Of a stretch of DNA of 64,000 nt, positions 46,611-58,560 are shown one piece after another. This DNA comes from Cunninghamia lanceolata (Eukaryota > Streptophyta > Pinopsida > Cupressales > Cupressaceae), in contig BSBN01001687.1 in NCBI GenBank assembly GCA_027924645.1, positions 3,038,001-3,102,000 on the forward strand. Reading direction: 5' to 3'. The position numbers were made by a program, and so were the translations under genes. Each line of letters begins with the position of its first letter. The first letter of the stretch is position 1. The notes under the pieces were generated by a model, which was given only the letters and a program-made list of their open reading frames with translations, had not been told where the DNA came from and did no database searches.

Positions 46611-46738
46611 ACAACACCTAAAGGTACTATCAAATGGTTGATAGACATAAACATTAAAAAATTAGAAATATAAATGTACAATGCTTGACTATAAATATTT
46701 GTGCCTATCAACCATTTGATAACACTTTAGGTGCTATT
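46611..46738. repeat. Fold-back (inverted repeat), arms about 38 bp
   Basis: The left arm CAACACCTAAAGGTACTATC... (46612-46650) is mirrored by the right arm ...GATAACACTTTAGGTGCTATT (46700-46738). The central core CTATCAA(C/A)CATTTGATA is shared, and a spacer of about 50 bp is AT-rich. It could be a MITE-like or fold-back remnant. No target duplication was identified. Confidence 0.75.
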
Positions 46739-49700
46739 ACTAGTGTATTTTCCAATCAACATAGGATTACTACCAAAAATAAAGACCTTTGTTTGGCACA
46801 TGTGGAAAAATAGCAAACAATAGAAATTTTTAGAAAATACATATGCCCTTTGTATTAATGTCTTTCAACTAAAAAACAATTAATTTGGGTATATATGAAA
46901 AAATTATGCATTATGGGGAAATATGTGTCTAAATTATAATTAATATCTATTAAAAAAATTAACAATAAATAAAATATGCAACAAAAAATTATAAAAATAT
47001 GTGTCCTAGATATCAATGTTAATGATCTATTTTTAAGAAATTATGAAAAGATCTTAATTCTATCTCAAGTTATGTGTTATGGGGAAATATTAGTCATTAA
47101 AAATACTATAAAGTATAAGAAATAATTTATTAACAAATATTAAAAATGGGGTAGATTTTTTTTTTTAAATTAATATAAAAATAGAATCTACATAGGATAT
47201 GTTATAAATCATTTATTTACATTATCTCCAAATTATCAATAGTTTGCTTGCTATAATTGAGAGAAAATGAAAATGTTAAAAAATGTTGATTTCTGTGGCC
47301 CGCTTAGGCAAAAAATGACACAAATTTATGCTATCACGTTGATGGTTTACTTCTACTAAGAAAAGGACAAGTGTTTTGTAAGCCTTATCATTCATTTTTA
47401 AATTTATGTGCTAAATGTGTTCAAATGTGAGAATGTTTTATTGGAAAATCTTCATTTATATCATCATGTTTCTAACACTTCTTCTCATTCCCATGAGCTA
47501 CCATCAATGCCAAATTTTAAAAATGGGGGCAATGAGGATACAACTTGTGAAATCATGATTGGGATACTAGAAAATAGGCCCAATTTTTTTAAACTAACAT
47601 TATGCTAGTAATCGTATTATCTACAATAATAGATTGTGATCTTATAATAGCTATAATTTCTTGGTAAGTCATTTTGAGCTTCTTATGGAGTTAACATTCT
47701 GGATTTCACATGTAATGAGACTACAACTAGGTTCATGTCAACTCCGGCACTTGAGCCAAGAATCTCTAAGCACAATAATCCCACAAAAGCAAAGGGACTC
47801 ATAGGAGGTGAAAGGGTAATCCATCTCATCAAGATGAATGATCAATATAATCCCATTTTGACAAATGGAAATCTTACTTCTTAAAGATATAGGAGCCCTT
47901 GAATCATCCAACTCATGGCCAAATCTCATAGACCACAATTTTGATGACATAATGATATTACATGGGGCTTATGTGTCCCACCATAATATCTCACACCAAT
48001 AGGAACATCAAGAGATGATGCTAAGCATATGCAAGGACATAAAGTAGGGGCACACTTTGAATGATCTACAAACCTAAACTAGATAATGGAGCAATGAGCC
48101 TCTAAGAATTTGAGTGCACCTCCTTGAGGTTATGTAGGCCACATAATCTTCTAATAATTTTAGATCAGCAGTTTCACCATCTACTAACATCATTATTATG
48201 TATTAACTCTCGAGACCACCATATCACTTCGCATTAATGAGAATTTTTTCCTAATGCCACTAAGCACTCATGAGCATATACAGAGGGAGCCCCACCATAA
48301 GGTGACATGGTTGTGAACTAATTACCAATGCATTATCAAGACCTTGGAAGCACTAGTATCTCTTGAGGATTGTGGAAAATTGACACATGGATAGTCTATG
48401 TTAATAATCACATCATAATAGAACATAAATGAGGGGACCCACCATGGCCTACCTAGATTTCTTAAAACTAATAGTGCAATGCTATATATTATAACTTCAA
48501 GGGAACCTCATGTGATTGCATGAGCCATTAGATCATACTCTAATTGACTAGATGTCATATTATTGGTAGTACAAAAGCATTGGCAACCCTTGTGAGTTGT
48601 AAAAAACCACCACATAGAATTGTTGACAGTAAATACCATCTCACATGCAATGAACAAAGAAAGTAGGAGCCTACCACAATCCACATTGGACTTATCTAAC
48701 TAATGGCACAAGAGAGCTCCAATAAATTTCAAGGAGTTGCTTAGGAGTTGTGTAAACCATAGGATTAAATGAAGATTAGATGGTTGGTGCACTCCAAAGT
48801 TGATAATACACATTGATAATGGTTGCAATTGCATAGGCCTTCTTTGCTAGTATAAAGTCCCACAATCATAAAACATTAACATATAATTTATAAAACATGA
48901 AATATCATCATAGTACCATGGTTCCTTGGCATGACCTTGGCAAGGAAGATGCAAGGGTGAGAATCAACATAGAAAAGGATTAGAAACTTGACCTAGGCCT
49001 TCTATAGGTGATAATTGACTAAAGGATTTGATCGATTTTTAGATATGAATTCATGGGCAAAGTATTCAGGGTCAATCATGATATAGGCTTCGATATTTAA
49101 CAATGAGACTTTAATGATTCCTAAAAATCTAAATACTCACAACCATAATTATTGAGATTTTAGCTTAGATCTTATTTGAGACTCAGTCCATAAGTTGAAA
49201 ATCAATTCATGAACAAGTACCATTATCCACTTAACATTTAATAAACACTATTAATATTATCAAACATTAGCAATAAGGATTGGCTTCACCAATATACAAT
49301 TGACACTATAAGATCCTAATATAAAATTACACATAGACTTGTTAAACTTTCTAGGAATATCATATGGCTCCAAGCAAATTTTACAAAGAATGAGATAATC
49401 ATTAGCCATTCATGAATTGAATGTTGCAATACTTGAATTCCTCTAGAAGTGGAATACTAACTTGATTGCATGCAAGCACTAAGGCTTTGACCACAATTTC
49501 ATGTCTACCATATCTAGATAGTAGACTTGATATTCTCAACCTATAGGCCACTAGTATCAATTTTTGTACAATAATTTAAAGATTGCCTATTTTTTCCTCC
49601 TTATTAGAAAACCTTATGATAATCTCTAGAAACCTTCAATATTAGTTTTAATGCTCAATTTCCCTTCATTCTTGTGACAATTAGAACATGGTCAATGTAT

Positions 49701-51261
49701 AAATTCACTATGAAATACATATATTGTAAAAATCGTAATCATCCTTGAATTAAATAATTTAGACAAGGGGCTAGAATTCTCTTGATTTCCATCACCACTA
49801 GATCAATGTTGCTAAACTTCTAGGGCCAACCCAAGCATCCATTATGTTATTCCATCCAACCTCCCTCATAGAAAGTATTCAACTTCATAGGGGCATGGGT
49901 GAGGTGCAAGATAATTAGCAAACTTCTACAACTAGCTTGATATTCATGAAAGCCTTAGAATATTAACTTAGCTATTATCAATGGCCCTTGTCATCTAGCC
50001 CATTCAATAAAATGTAGTATTCTACCACTCATCCAATCCAAGTTTCATCACATTGATCTATTAACTAGCTCACACATGAACAAGCATGCATTCACATGGA
50101 TGCAACACAAGTTCAAACATCCAAGTAATAAATGCAATCACATCACGGTTTGGGAGGGCTACTTCAACTCTACTAGGCCCAACCCCAATGAACAAGGACC
50201 AACTTGTTTTCAAGGAAACACCTCACTATGGTGAGGAAACACTATCCAATTATTCACCAAGACCATCATCAAAAAAACACCTTGTAATTGAGGCAACACC
50301 TCACTATGGAAAGGCAACGCTATCTAGTTATTCACTAAGACAACCAATATTCCAGTAAACCAGGATGACCATCATTAGGATTAATTATCATAGATGGCCA
50401 AAAATCTTTTCTCTCCATAATGGTAGCTTATACAACTCATCGAGGCCTCAAATTCATAGTCATTCTTGTCACCAACTCATGTGCATTTATCACAAGACCA
50501 AACCTTATAACAAGGATCACAACTTAGACTCACATCAAGACTCACAAAATTAATTTTCACATAGACACTTATTCGTTGATACACACATGCATAGTGTTAA
50601 GACAATGGACAAGCACACACATAGTGTACATGCACATAAAGTTGATTTGCATGTTAATAGCACTAGAATTTTGTGTTAACATATATCCATCATATTTTAT
50701 CAACACTAGTACCTAGCTAGAACTTGTGTGTTCTCAAACCCTTATTTTACTCTCTTATTCTTAGATGCTTATTATAGCCTAGACCATCCCAGTGCTCATG
50801 GGTTCATTAACCTTCAACAAGGCTCCTACTATTTATGCACTCTTTTGAACTTTCGCTTCTTGGACCTTATTGGTCAATTAGGTTAGTACATTAATTTTTT
50901 AGAATGATCATTTGGAATGTTTATGGTGTTAGGGGATTATTTCATTTCCCCCATTCCATGAAAATCTTTGGCTTTATTTGATTAATCATTTGCTTAGTAG
51001 TGCAATCTGGTAGGTGGTGTTACTTCTAGCCATGCACACAATGTTCTCTGGGCTTATTTACTCTCGTGCATTATCCTTGGGCTTGATTTAACCATTGTTT
51101 CATACAATTACATGGATTGTGTTGTTCATGAATCTTGACACCTATCATTTCTATCCAACATATTTTTGCAACATTTTCCTCTTGTTGGCTTGCTTTGAAA
51201 ACATCACTCACACACTTGACAAGCCCTTTCTTATGAATTGAATACCCCCTTCAACTTGATT
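46739..51261. other. Old relic DNA without a recognised gene
   Basis: Short frames occur but lack family motifs: 47408-47608 plus, 47738-47950 minus and 50086-50358 plus. The last contains two imperfect copies of a 30-residue unit with TPHYG(E/K)(E/A)TLS. 47960-48780 has weakly repeated phrases such as GGAGCC(T/C)ACCA, suggesting an eroded tandem array. MIIWNVYGVRG at about 50904 is reminiscent of a LINE endonuclease start but stands alone. Confidence 0.45.
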
Positions 51262-51266
51262 GACCC

Positions 51267-52757
51267 TATTGGTTCCCAAAATAACTGTAACCCAAAACTC
51301 TAAAACATTCCTAAATCACCTAGGCCAAGGATTATTGTTCTGGGTGATAGGAAGAGGTTCATCAACAAGTTTAGGGTGATTTTCGCCAATTACAGGAGTG
51401 GGTATACTCCTCTACACTTCAGGCTCAACTAGACCTAGGAGGGATATTCCTAGAGGCATAAAATAAAATACCAAGAACAAATACAACCATACCCAATGTA
51501 CACTTGACCCCAATAGTTGTCACTAGATCAAGACAAATTGGCTGCACAGGCCTCTATATTAAGTTGATTCAACTATATGAATGTACATGCATGGGAAAGA
51601 TGGTTTTTTCCCCTAAACCATAGGTGAATGATTTATTTGATTTTAAAGAGTGATTGATTCCTCCCCAATATGGACCGGTGCCTACTCCACTGGGCAACTG
51701 AGTCATAAACAATAAAGAGGAAAGAAATGGGCTGAACTAACATCAATAGAAAACTAAAATATATTCACATACATTTCTCAGATTACACTTCATGCACTAG
51801 ACATACTTATTTATCCAAAGCCAAACTATAATAACCCACTTGCAATAGAGAAATGACCCAACACAAAGCATGTATTGATTTAAATGTTGTCATAAATTAT
51901 CAAATCCGATTACAATCGCACCAACAAATGTGGTGAAGGCAAAATACAAAGCTGCGACAATGCATTCCCCTGAATTATTACAAACAATTGTGGAGACATA
52001 GCAATGCATGAAAATGCACATTACAATCTTTCCAATGTTGTATCAAACATATTCCTTCATTCACTTCCCAAACATTTTCCTCTACTTGATTCCCTAAAAT
52101 CATCCTTAGGAATTTTCTAGACCAAACAATTGGTTCAGCAACCAACCACAAAAATATCAACAACTGATGCATATATAGCCATTTGGCTCATCATGCAGCT
52201 TCTAGATGTTGGAAAATCAGTCAACAAGTATTTGTGCAACAATGAATGTGGTGCATGGCCCAGTTAGATAAATTGGTGTACAGATCAGATGCCCATGCCC
52301 TGCAAATTGATTTACATCCTTGAGGTATTGTTTCAGCCACCCACTTTACATTTATTGTGTTTCCAGAAGTCATCGGTGCATTTTTGTGTGTTTTCTTGGC
52401 GATATACATATCAAGGAAGGCAAAGAAGTCAACCTCCAAAAACTCATACTTTAGAGGTCGGGCCTTCTGCCTTCCAACTTATAATATCCATAAGAGGGAA
52501 GAGAAGGGCACTCGACCTCGATTACATAGAACCTTGGAGAGCATCGGGGGTCGAGCCTCGGGCCTTCTTCCTTTCGCCTTCGAAAAGGAAGAAGGAATAA
52601 AAGGAAGTCGGTCTTTGACAAATATATAGAGGCCTTTGAAAATGATCAGGGGTCGACCATTGGGCCTTCCACCTTCTATCTCCTATGAAGAAGGAAGGTA
52701 GGAAGCCTGAACTCCAACCTCTGACAAACTTAGAGAAAACTCAGCCCCATCAAACTG
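51267..52757 (-). repeat. Gypsy C 3' LTR, 5'-truncated
   Basis: It is collinear with 53773-55263. The terminal CCAACA on the minus strand has become CCAATA here. Similarity stops at about 52757, where gag sequence starts. About 17 differences in the first 305 bp (5-6%, hand count). Confidence 0.88.
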
Positions 52758-53270
52758 ATGTTCATCCATGAATTATGAAAATACATCAACATGTGTGTCC
52801 CCTTCCCAAATATCATACCCATCAAACTTAGGCAATTGTTTGTAGACCTTGGTTGGCATACTCATTGTTTTGTAGTCAACCCATGAGAGGTCTAGCTGAT
52901 TGTATATTGGATCTAAGGGAGGAGTAGGGGACTAGGCCAACTAATTGTTTTGGGCAGCAAGGAATGCATTGGACTACATCCTAGACTCTAGTAGCCTAAT
53001 CTAATTTTTTGTTTCTTCTTCTTTCTGCAATAATGACTCTAGTAATTGCTTAGTTTTATCAATTTCACACTGCTTCATTGCTAAGTCATTCTAATTTTGC
53101 ATGGGTGCATATAAGTTTTGGTTTGTATAACATGCAGAGCCATGAGTGGAATATGCATTGCTAGGATGGTCATGGGAATCCACACCAATGTAGTTTCTAG
53201 GGTCTAATAGATATGAAGATTTCTATGAAGGAATATCCCTAGGGTATCCATGTTCATACCAGTTGGCCAT
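52758..53270 (-). pseudogene. Gypsy C gag N-terminal relic, fused to LTR by deletion
   Basis: The start is probably the ATG at 53270 (MANWYEHGYPRDIP). NYIGVDSHDHPSNAYSTHGS and LAMKQCEIDKTKQLLESLLQ follow, the latter suggesting a coiled coil. QLDLSWVDYKTMSMPTKVY, LPKFDGYDIWEGDTHVDVF and FMDEHQFDGAEFSL come next, running into LTR sequence. Stops lie within (after DIPS and in MQN-stop-NDLA). Only about 170 codons of gag remain. Capsid, nucleocapsid and all of pol are gone. Confidence 0.65.
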
Positions 53271-53751
53271 GACTAAAACATCCTATAATGTTGGGCAAAA
53301 AAATGAGGCATAGAAATTTTGTTCCTTCAACATGACAAGAACAACAAACTCCAAAAGTGGGAAAAGAAGAAAACATGTGTACCTTTCTTTCACCAGCTCT
53401 TGCACACTGAGATGGAGCATTCAAATCATCAATAGCAACCAAGGGGCAGTAGCAACAAACTTCTTGTTTTGACAATAGAGTCGCCACCTCTTCCAAAGAG
53501 GAATTCCTTGAAGTGTGACTGATCTTCAAGGCAACAAACTGATTCTAGGTTCATCTCACTAGTAGAGTCTTCAATTGATTTCAACCTAGCAGTATCATCC
53601 TTGACAACAATGCCAAAATGTTGGCATAAGTTGATGGGCTACCAAATGTACACACAACAACAAATTGCACCACTACAAACTTACTATTACCAAGGGCGTG
53701 AAAAATGCTCAAGCTGCCTAAAACTCAACAACGGCTAAAGTTTCATTTCAA
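53271..53751 (-). other. Gypsy C leader
   Basis: This is about 480 bp between the PBS and the gag ATG. An open frame of about 90 codons on the minus strand (53254-53529) has no family resemblance. Confidence 0.6.
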
Positions 53752-53769
53752 TCCCCAGCAATGGCACCA
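53752..53769 (-). other. Gypsy C primer-binding site
   Basis: The minus strand reads TGGTGCCATTGCTGGGGA, three bases (TTT) after the LTR end. It is close to the TGGCGCCGTTGCCGGGGA site of Athila elements, with differences that are all transitions. Confidence 0.85.
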
Positions 53770-53772
53770 AAA

Positions 53773-55790
53773 TGTTGGTTCCCAAAATAACTGTAACCCA
53801 AAACTCTAAAACATTCCTAAATCACCTAGGCCAAGGATTGTCGTTCTGGTTAATAGGAAGACGTTCATCAACAAGTTTAGGGTGATTTTGGCCAACTACA
53901 AGAGTGGGTATACTCCTCTGCACTTCAGGCTCAACTAGACCTAGGAGGGATATTCCTAGAGGCATAAAATAAAATACCAAGAACAAATATAGCCATACCC
54001 AATGTACACTTGACCCCAAGAGTTGTCACTAGATCAAGACAAACTGGCTACATAGGCCTCTATATTAAGCTGATTCAACTGTGTGAATGTACATGCACAG
54101 GAAAGATGGTTTTTCCTCTAAACCATAGGTGAATGATTTATTTGATTTTAAAGAGTGATTGATTCCTCCCCAATATGGACTGGTGTCTACTCCACTGGGC
54201 AACTGAGTCATAAACAATAAAGAGGAAAGAAATGGGTTGAACCAGCATCAACAAAAACCTAAAATATATTCACATACATTTCTTAGATTACACTTCATGC
54301 ACTAGATTTACTTATTTATCCAAAGCCAAACTATAATAGCCCACTTGCAATAGAGAAATGACCCAACACAAAGCAAGTATTGATTTAAATGTTGTCATAC
54401 ATTATCAAATCCCATTACAATCACACCAGCAAATGTGGTGAAGGCAAAATACAAAGTTGTGACAATGCATTCCCCTGAATTTTACAAATAGCCATGGAGA
54501 CATACCAATGCATGAAAATGTACATTACAATCCTTCCTACGTTGTATCAGACATATTCTTTCATTCACTGCCCAGATATTTTCCTCTGCTTGATGCCCTA
54601 AAATCATCCTTAGGAATTTTCCAGACCAGACAATTAGTTTAGTGACCAACCACAAAAATATCAACAACTGATGCATATATAGCCATTTGGCTTATCATGA
54701 AGCTTCTAGATGCTGGAAAATCAATCAACAAGTATCCATGTAGCAATGAATGTGGTGCATGGCCTAGTTAGATAAATCGGTGGATATATCGAGAACCCAT
54801 GCCCTGTAAATTAATTATGCATCCTTGAGGTACTGTTTCAACCACCCACTTTGTATTTATTGCATTTCTAGAAGTCATCGGTACATTTCTGCATGTTTTT
54901 CAGGTGATATACATATCAAGGAAGGCCAGGAAGTCGACCTCCAAAAATTTGGACTTCAGAGGTTGGGCCTTCCACCTTCTAGCTTATAATATCTGGAAGA
55001 GGGAAGAGAAGGGCACCTGAACCCAATTACATAGAACCTTGGAGAGCATCGGGGGTCGAGCCTCGGGCCTTCTTCCTTCCGCCTTCCAAAAGGAAGAAGG
55101 AAGAAAAGGAAGTCAATCTCTGAGAAACACATAGAGGCCTTTGAAAATGATCAAGGGTCAGTCATCAGGCCTTCCACCTTCTATCTTCTATGAAGAAGAA
55201 GGAAGGTAGGAAGCTCGAACTCCGACCTCCGACAAACTTAGAGAAAACTCGGCCCCATTGGACTTCAGCCCTCGGGCCTTCACCATTTTTCCTTCTGCAA
55301 GGAAGAAGAGAAAAGAAGTAACTCCCGTCTTTCAAACCTGTCATGTGTCCTCTTTCTATTGTTCCACGGGCCAACTTGTGAGCCCACCAAAGGGTTCCAT
55401 GGAATGGTGGAATGCATTAGAAAAATAATCACCTGTCAACGATCGGCTGTCGAGCCTTTTGCCTTCCACCTTCTTCAAAGGAAGGAAGAAGAGCCAACCT
55501 CTGAGCTCCACTGCACACTACATACTTAGAAGAAAATGAACTATCAGACTTCGGCCCTTGGGGTTTCTCCCTGACCAGAAGCCCAAAACTCTAAAGTCCA
55601 CCACACTTAGACATTTTTGGAGCCTAATTTCATAGCCGATAAACAAAGCATGACAGAAGGCAAGAAGCTGAAACTTCGAAACTCCAACAAGGTGAAAAAT
55701 ACAAGCGAACACTTAGGAAGGTTTGGACTTAGTCATATTTTGGGCTTTTCCCTTGCATTTCAAAAGGCACAGACAAATGAAAACCCATGG
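53773..55790 (-). repeat. Gypsy C 5' LTR, inner part
   Basis: The inner 2018 bp of the 5' LTR. 53773-55263 matches the 3' LTR. 55264-55790 is the part deleted from the 3' LTR. It contains several modules of about 100 bp with GCCTTC-rich pyrimidine and GGAAGAAGG purine blocks that can pair. It is interrupted after CATGG at 55790 by a solo LTR. Confidence 0.8.
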
Positions 55791-58431
55791 TGATGGTAGT
55801 TGGTTGTCATTGATGTCAAATGTGTTGTTGCAGAATTACATTATCTTGTGTGTTGTTAAAATTGTCATGATTATATCAATTGATATTGTGAGTTGATCTT
55901 AGTATTCAATGGCAATGGCATAGTCTGCAGTTGTGAGTTGATCTCAATATTCAATGGCAATGGCATAGTTGATCTTAGTAAACATCTGAAGGTCACTAAT
56001 CAGGAGGTAAGTGATTGATTATTGAGTTGATGTTGGGTCTTCATTGTTCATCTGACATGACAAGGTTATCTTGAAGCCAGTGGTGTTATGCATAGGTCTT
56101 CATTGTTCATCTGACATGACAAGGTTATCTTGAAGCCAGTGGTGTTATGCATGTCTCTCTCAAGTGGATGTTTTACATATCATGATTCTTCATGCCTCAT
56201 GCTATGTCCATATTTATATATCTGTCGGTTTGCTTCTTTGCTTCATGATATGATCAAGTGTTGATGCATGGTGGAGTCAGTTTAAATTGGTATGATGTTC
56301 ATTACCAAGAATCTATATGTTCTCTACAAACAATGGCAGAGATTAAGGATCATAGCCATTATATTAATCAAAAATGTGACAATCTTCCATAGGTTGTTGA
56401 AGATTCACTTTTGGTCAAAATTTCTCTTTAAGGTTTTTTGGAAAAGGTCTAAAACCTTGAGAATGATTTAAGTACTAACAAATCCTAAAGAGAAAATCAT
56501 ATGATAGGTTACTTTTTGATATATTTGTGTGTTGACCTGCAAACAAAGGTGACTATTCATTTAAGTTGTAATGCAAAGGGTTGAGACACATTGTGGCCAC
56601 CGGCCCCATCTTTCTTTTCACCGAATGTATCGGTTATGAATTTGGGTGGGCTTTCATTTAAAATTCTATCACCTTTTAAAAGGCTCGAGCGGGAAAGTCT
56701 TTCAAATAATGCATGAGTAAATGGAGCCCGAGTGAAGTCTAAGTCTTAGCTTCGTTTTAAATAGAAATAGCATCATATATACCCGATGCCTTAGAGGGGT
56801 TAAAACATATTTATAAAGTTTTTTAAGCCATCGAATTAGATGCCAAGAGGGAGCCTGATATGTAAGGCTTAAAATTATTTTTTTTTTGGAGTATTTAATT
56901 TTTAAAAAAAGTTTGTATTATACAAAGCCACTAAGCCTTTTATGGCTTTTGTTTTTTTTAGAAACTTTATACTAAGAAATTTTTTTAAGAGAGTTTTTTG
57001 GAGAGCAAAAGGAAAGAAGAAATTTTTTTTGATATTTTGTTATTGAAAATTTTTGTCGGAGAAGAGATTTTTGTATGAAGAATTTGAAGTGTTTTTCTTT
57101 TGAAAGGCAGATTGGGTAAAGAGTTTGAATGCAGGATTTGCAGAGAAGGAGATAAAAATGAAAAGACTAAGAGATTTTATTTTTTCTCCTACAAGTCCTG
57201 ATTGTAATGTTAGAGAATATGAAATGATCTTGCAGAGAAGTTTGATTGACAAATTTGTAGAGCTATTTATGCAGATTGAAGAGATTGAAGAGTCATCTTC
57301 GAAGGAATATAAAGAGATTTTTCATTTTGCAGGATATGAAGAGTCTTATTGAAAAGAAAATGAAAGGCTTGAGAAAATGAAAGGGATTTGATTTTTGAAA
57401 ATGCAGAGATGGAAGATTATCTAAGATTTTGTTCAGAGTTTTTTATTATATTCATTTGAAGATTTTTTATAAATTGTTTTGTGCAGAGGAAGTGAAAGGT
57501 TTTGAAATTTTTGAAGAAGATTTACATATTTTTGCAAGGGATAATTTGAGATGTCAAAGAATATGAAAGAGCTCTAAAATGGACAGAGAAATAATATTTT
57601 TTATTACAAGAGATTGATTTTTGAAATAAGAAAAATTGCAGAGAGAAGGTGAAAAGTTTTTTTGCAGGTTCTTCATTGAGGGAAGATGAAAATGTTCATA
57701 CAGAAGAGGAAAGGTGAAAAGTTATTCAACTGGTATAAAATTGTTTTCCAGGTGCATTAATAGATGAATTAAGAAGAATAGAGATAAAACACATAGTGTT
57801 GTGAAGTGTTGTTGAATGGATTAGAATATAGATCTGATATGCAGTGTTGTTGAATGGATTTTTGTGTGTGGAATTGAACAAAGAAATGAAGACATTTTCT
57901 AATAAATCCTTTTGAAGAGAAAAGAATAATGATAAAATGATACTGGGTTTGTAATGCAGAGATAATCAGCTGAATTGTTATACAGGTGTGAAGGAATTGA
58001 GAATTGAATGGAAACAGAGTATCCCTCTGATTTGGTTTATAACTTCTATTGGTGATTTGGTTTGCCAGTGAGGCACTGTATTAGCCAGTGAGGCTTATAG
58101 GTCAGTGTGACCTTGATATTTATCAGTGAGACAATTTGTATTGCCAGTGAGGCATGTTTTTTCAGTTAAGCCAGTGAGGCAATTCTAGAGTGGTTTTTCT
58201 ACCCCTGGAGGGTTTTCCACTCGTGCAATTCTTGTGTCTTGATCTTCTTTCTGTGGTTGTATGTTTTACTCATGAGTTTTTGTTTTTCATTCTCAGTTAT
58301 GTGCACATGTGTTTGAGAAATCAATGATATCTCTCTCTCCTTGTACTCTGCAAGTTAAAGTTTTTAAAAAGATTAGAAATTTCACACAACACTGATTCAC
58401 CCCCCCTCTCAGTGTTGCCTTGACTCCTACA
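55791..58431 (+). repeat. SIRE-like Copia solo LTR (2641 bp) with TSD CATGG
   Basis: It is flanked by perfect CATGG copies (55786-55790 and 58432-58436), with TGATGG...CCTACA ends. The interior has GTTGTCATTGATGTCAA near the start and GATTCACCCCCCCTCTCAGTG near the end, both shared with the Copia 2 LTR. There is no PBS after it and no polypurine tract with coding DNA before it, so it is a solo LTR left by recombination. It contains a 58-59 bp near-exact tandem duplication (56036-56152) and a cluster of GCCAGTGAGGC words (58064-58180). Short frames within it are incidental. Confidence 0.88.
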
Positions 58432-58436
58432 CATGG

Positions 58437-58555
58437 AAGATGTCTTTGATTGGATATAACTGATGGGTTCAACAAAGAGGGCACAAAGTGGGATTTAGAT
58501 GAAATTTGGGGTCAAAATGGGGCATTTTGGAAGCTGGTAATTTTGGGCACCAACA
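58437..58555 (-). repeat. Gypsy C 5' LTR, outer remnant
   Basis: This is the 119-bp continuation after the solo LTR. On the minus strand the LTR begins TGTTGGTGCCCAAAATTACC at 58555, giving TGTTGG...CCAACA termini for the whole 2137-bp LTR. It is followed by the AACCC flank. Confidence 0.75.
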
Positions 58556-58560
58556 AACCC

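Larger units (their letters stand above)
51267..58555 (-). mobile_element. Gypsy C: internally deleted Athila-like Gypsy with TSD GACCC/AACCC
   Basis: This is a minus-strand element. The right-hand 5' LTR (53773-58555, split by a solo LTR), PBS, short leader and the first part of gag are followed abruptly by the 3' LTR (51267-52757), which lacks its own first portion. The LTR ends are TGTTGG...CCAACA. Flanks GACCC (51262-51266) and AACCC (58556-58560) match at four of five bases. Pol and the gag C-terminus are deleted. The PBS type indicates an Athila-like parent. Confidence 0.8.

Noticed and set aside
49000..49800. Possible minus-strand reverse transcriptase relic
   Set aside because: Individual words looked RT-like, but no ordered set of RT motifs could be traced through the stops.
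50900..50950. LINE ORF2 endonuclease start (MIIWNVYGVRG)
   Set aside because: Only about eleven residues resemble the family, and nothing downstream supports an endonuclease domain.
52289..52629. Overlapping plus-strand open frames of 90-103 codons in the Gypsy C LTR
   Set aside because: They lie inside an LTR, are not kept in the other LTR copy, and have repeat-driven composition.
55690..55774. Earlier candidate ends for the Gypsy C LTR (CCAACA at 55690, CAGACA at 55774)
   Set aside because: Neither gives a matching flank to GACCC, while 58555 does after removal of the solo LTR.
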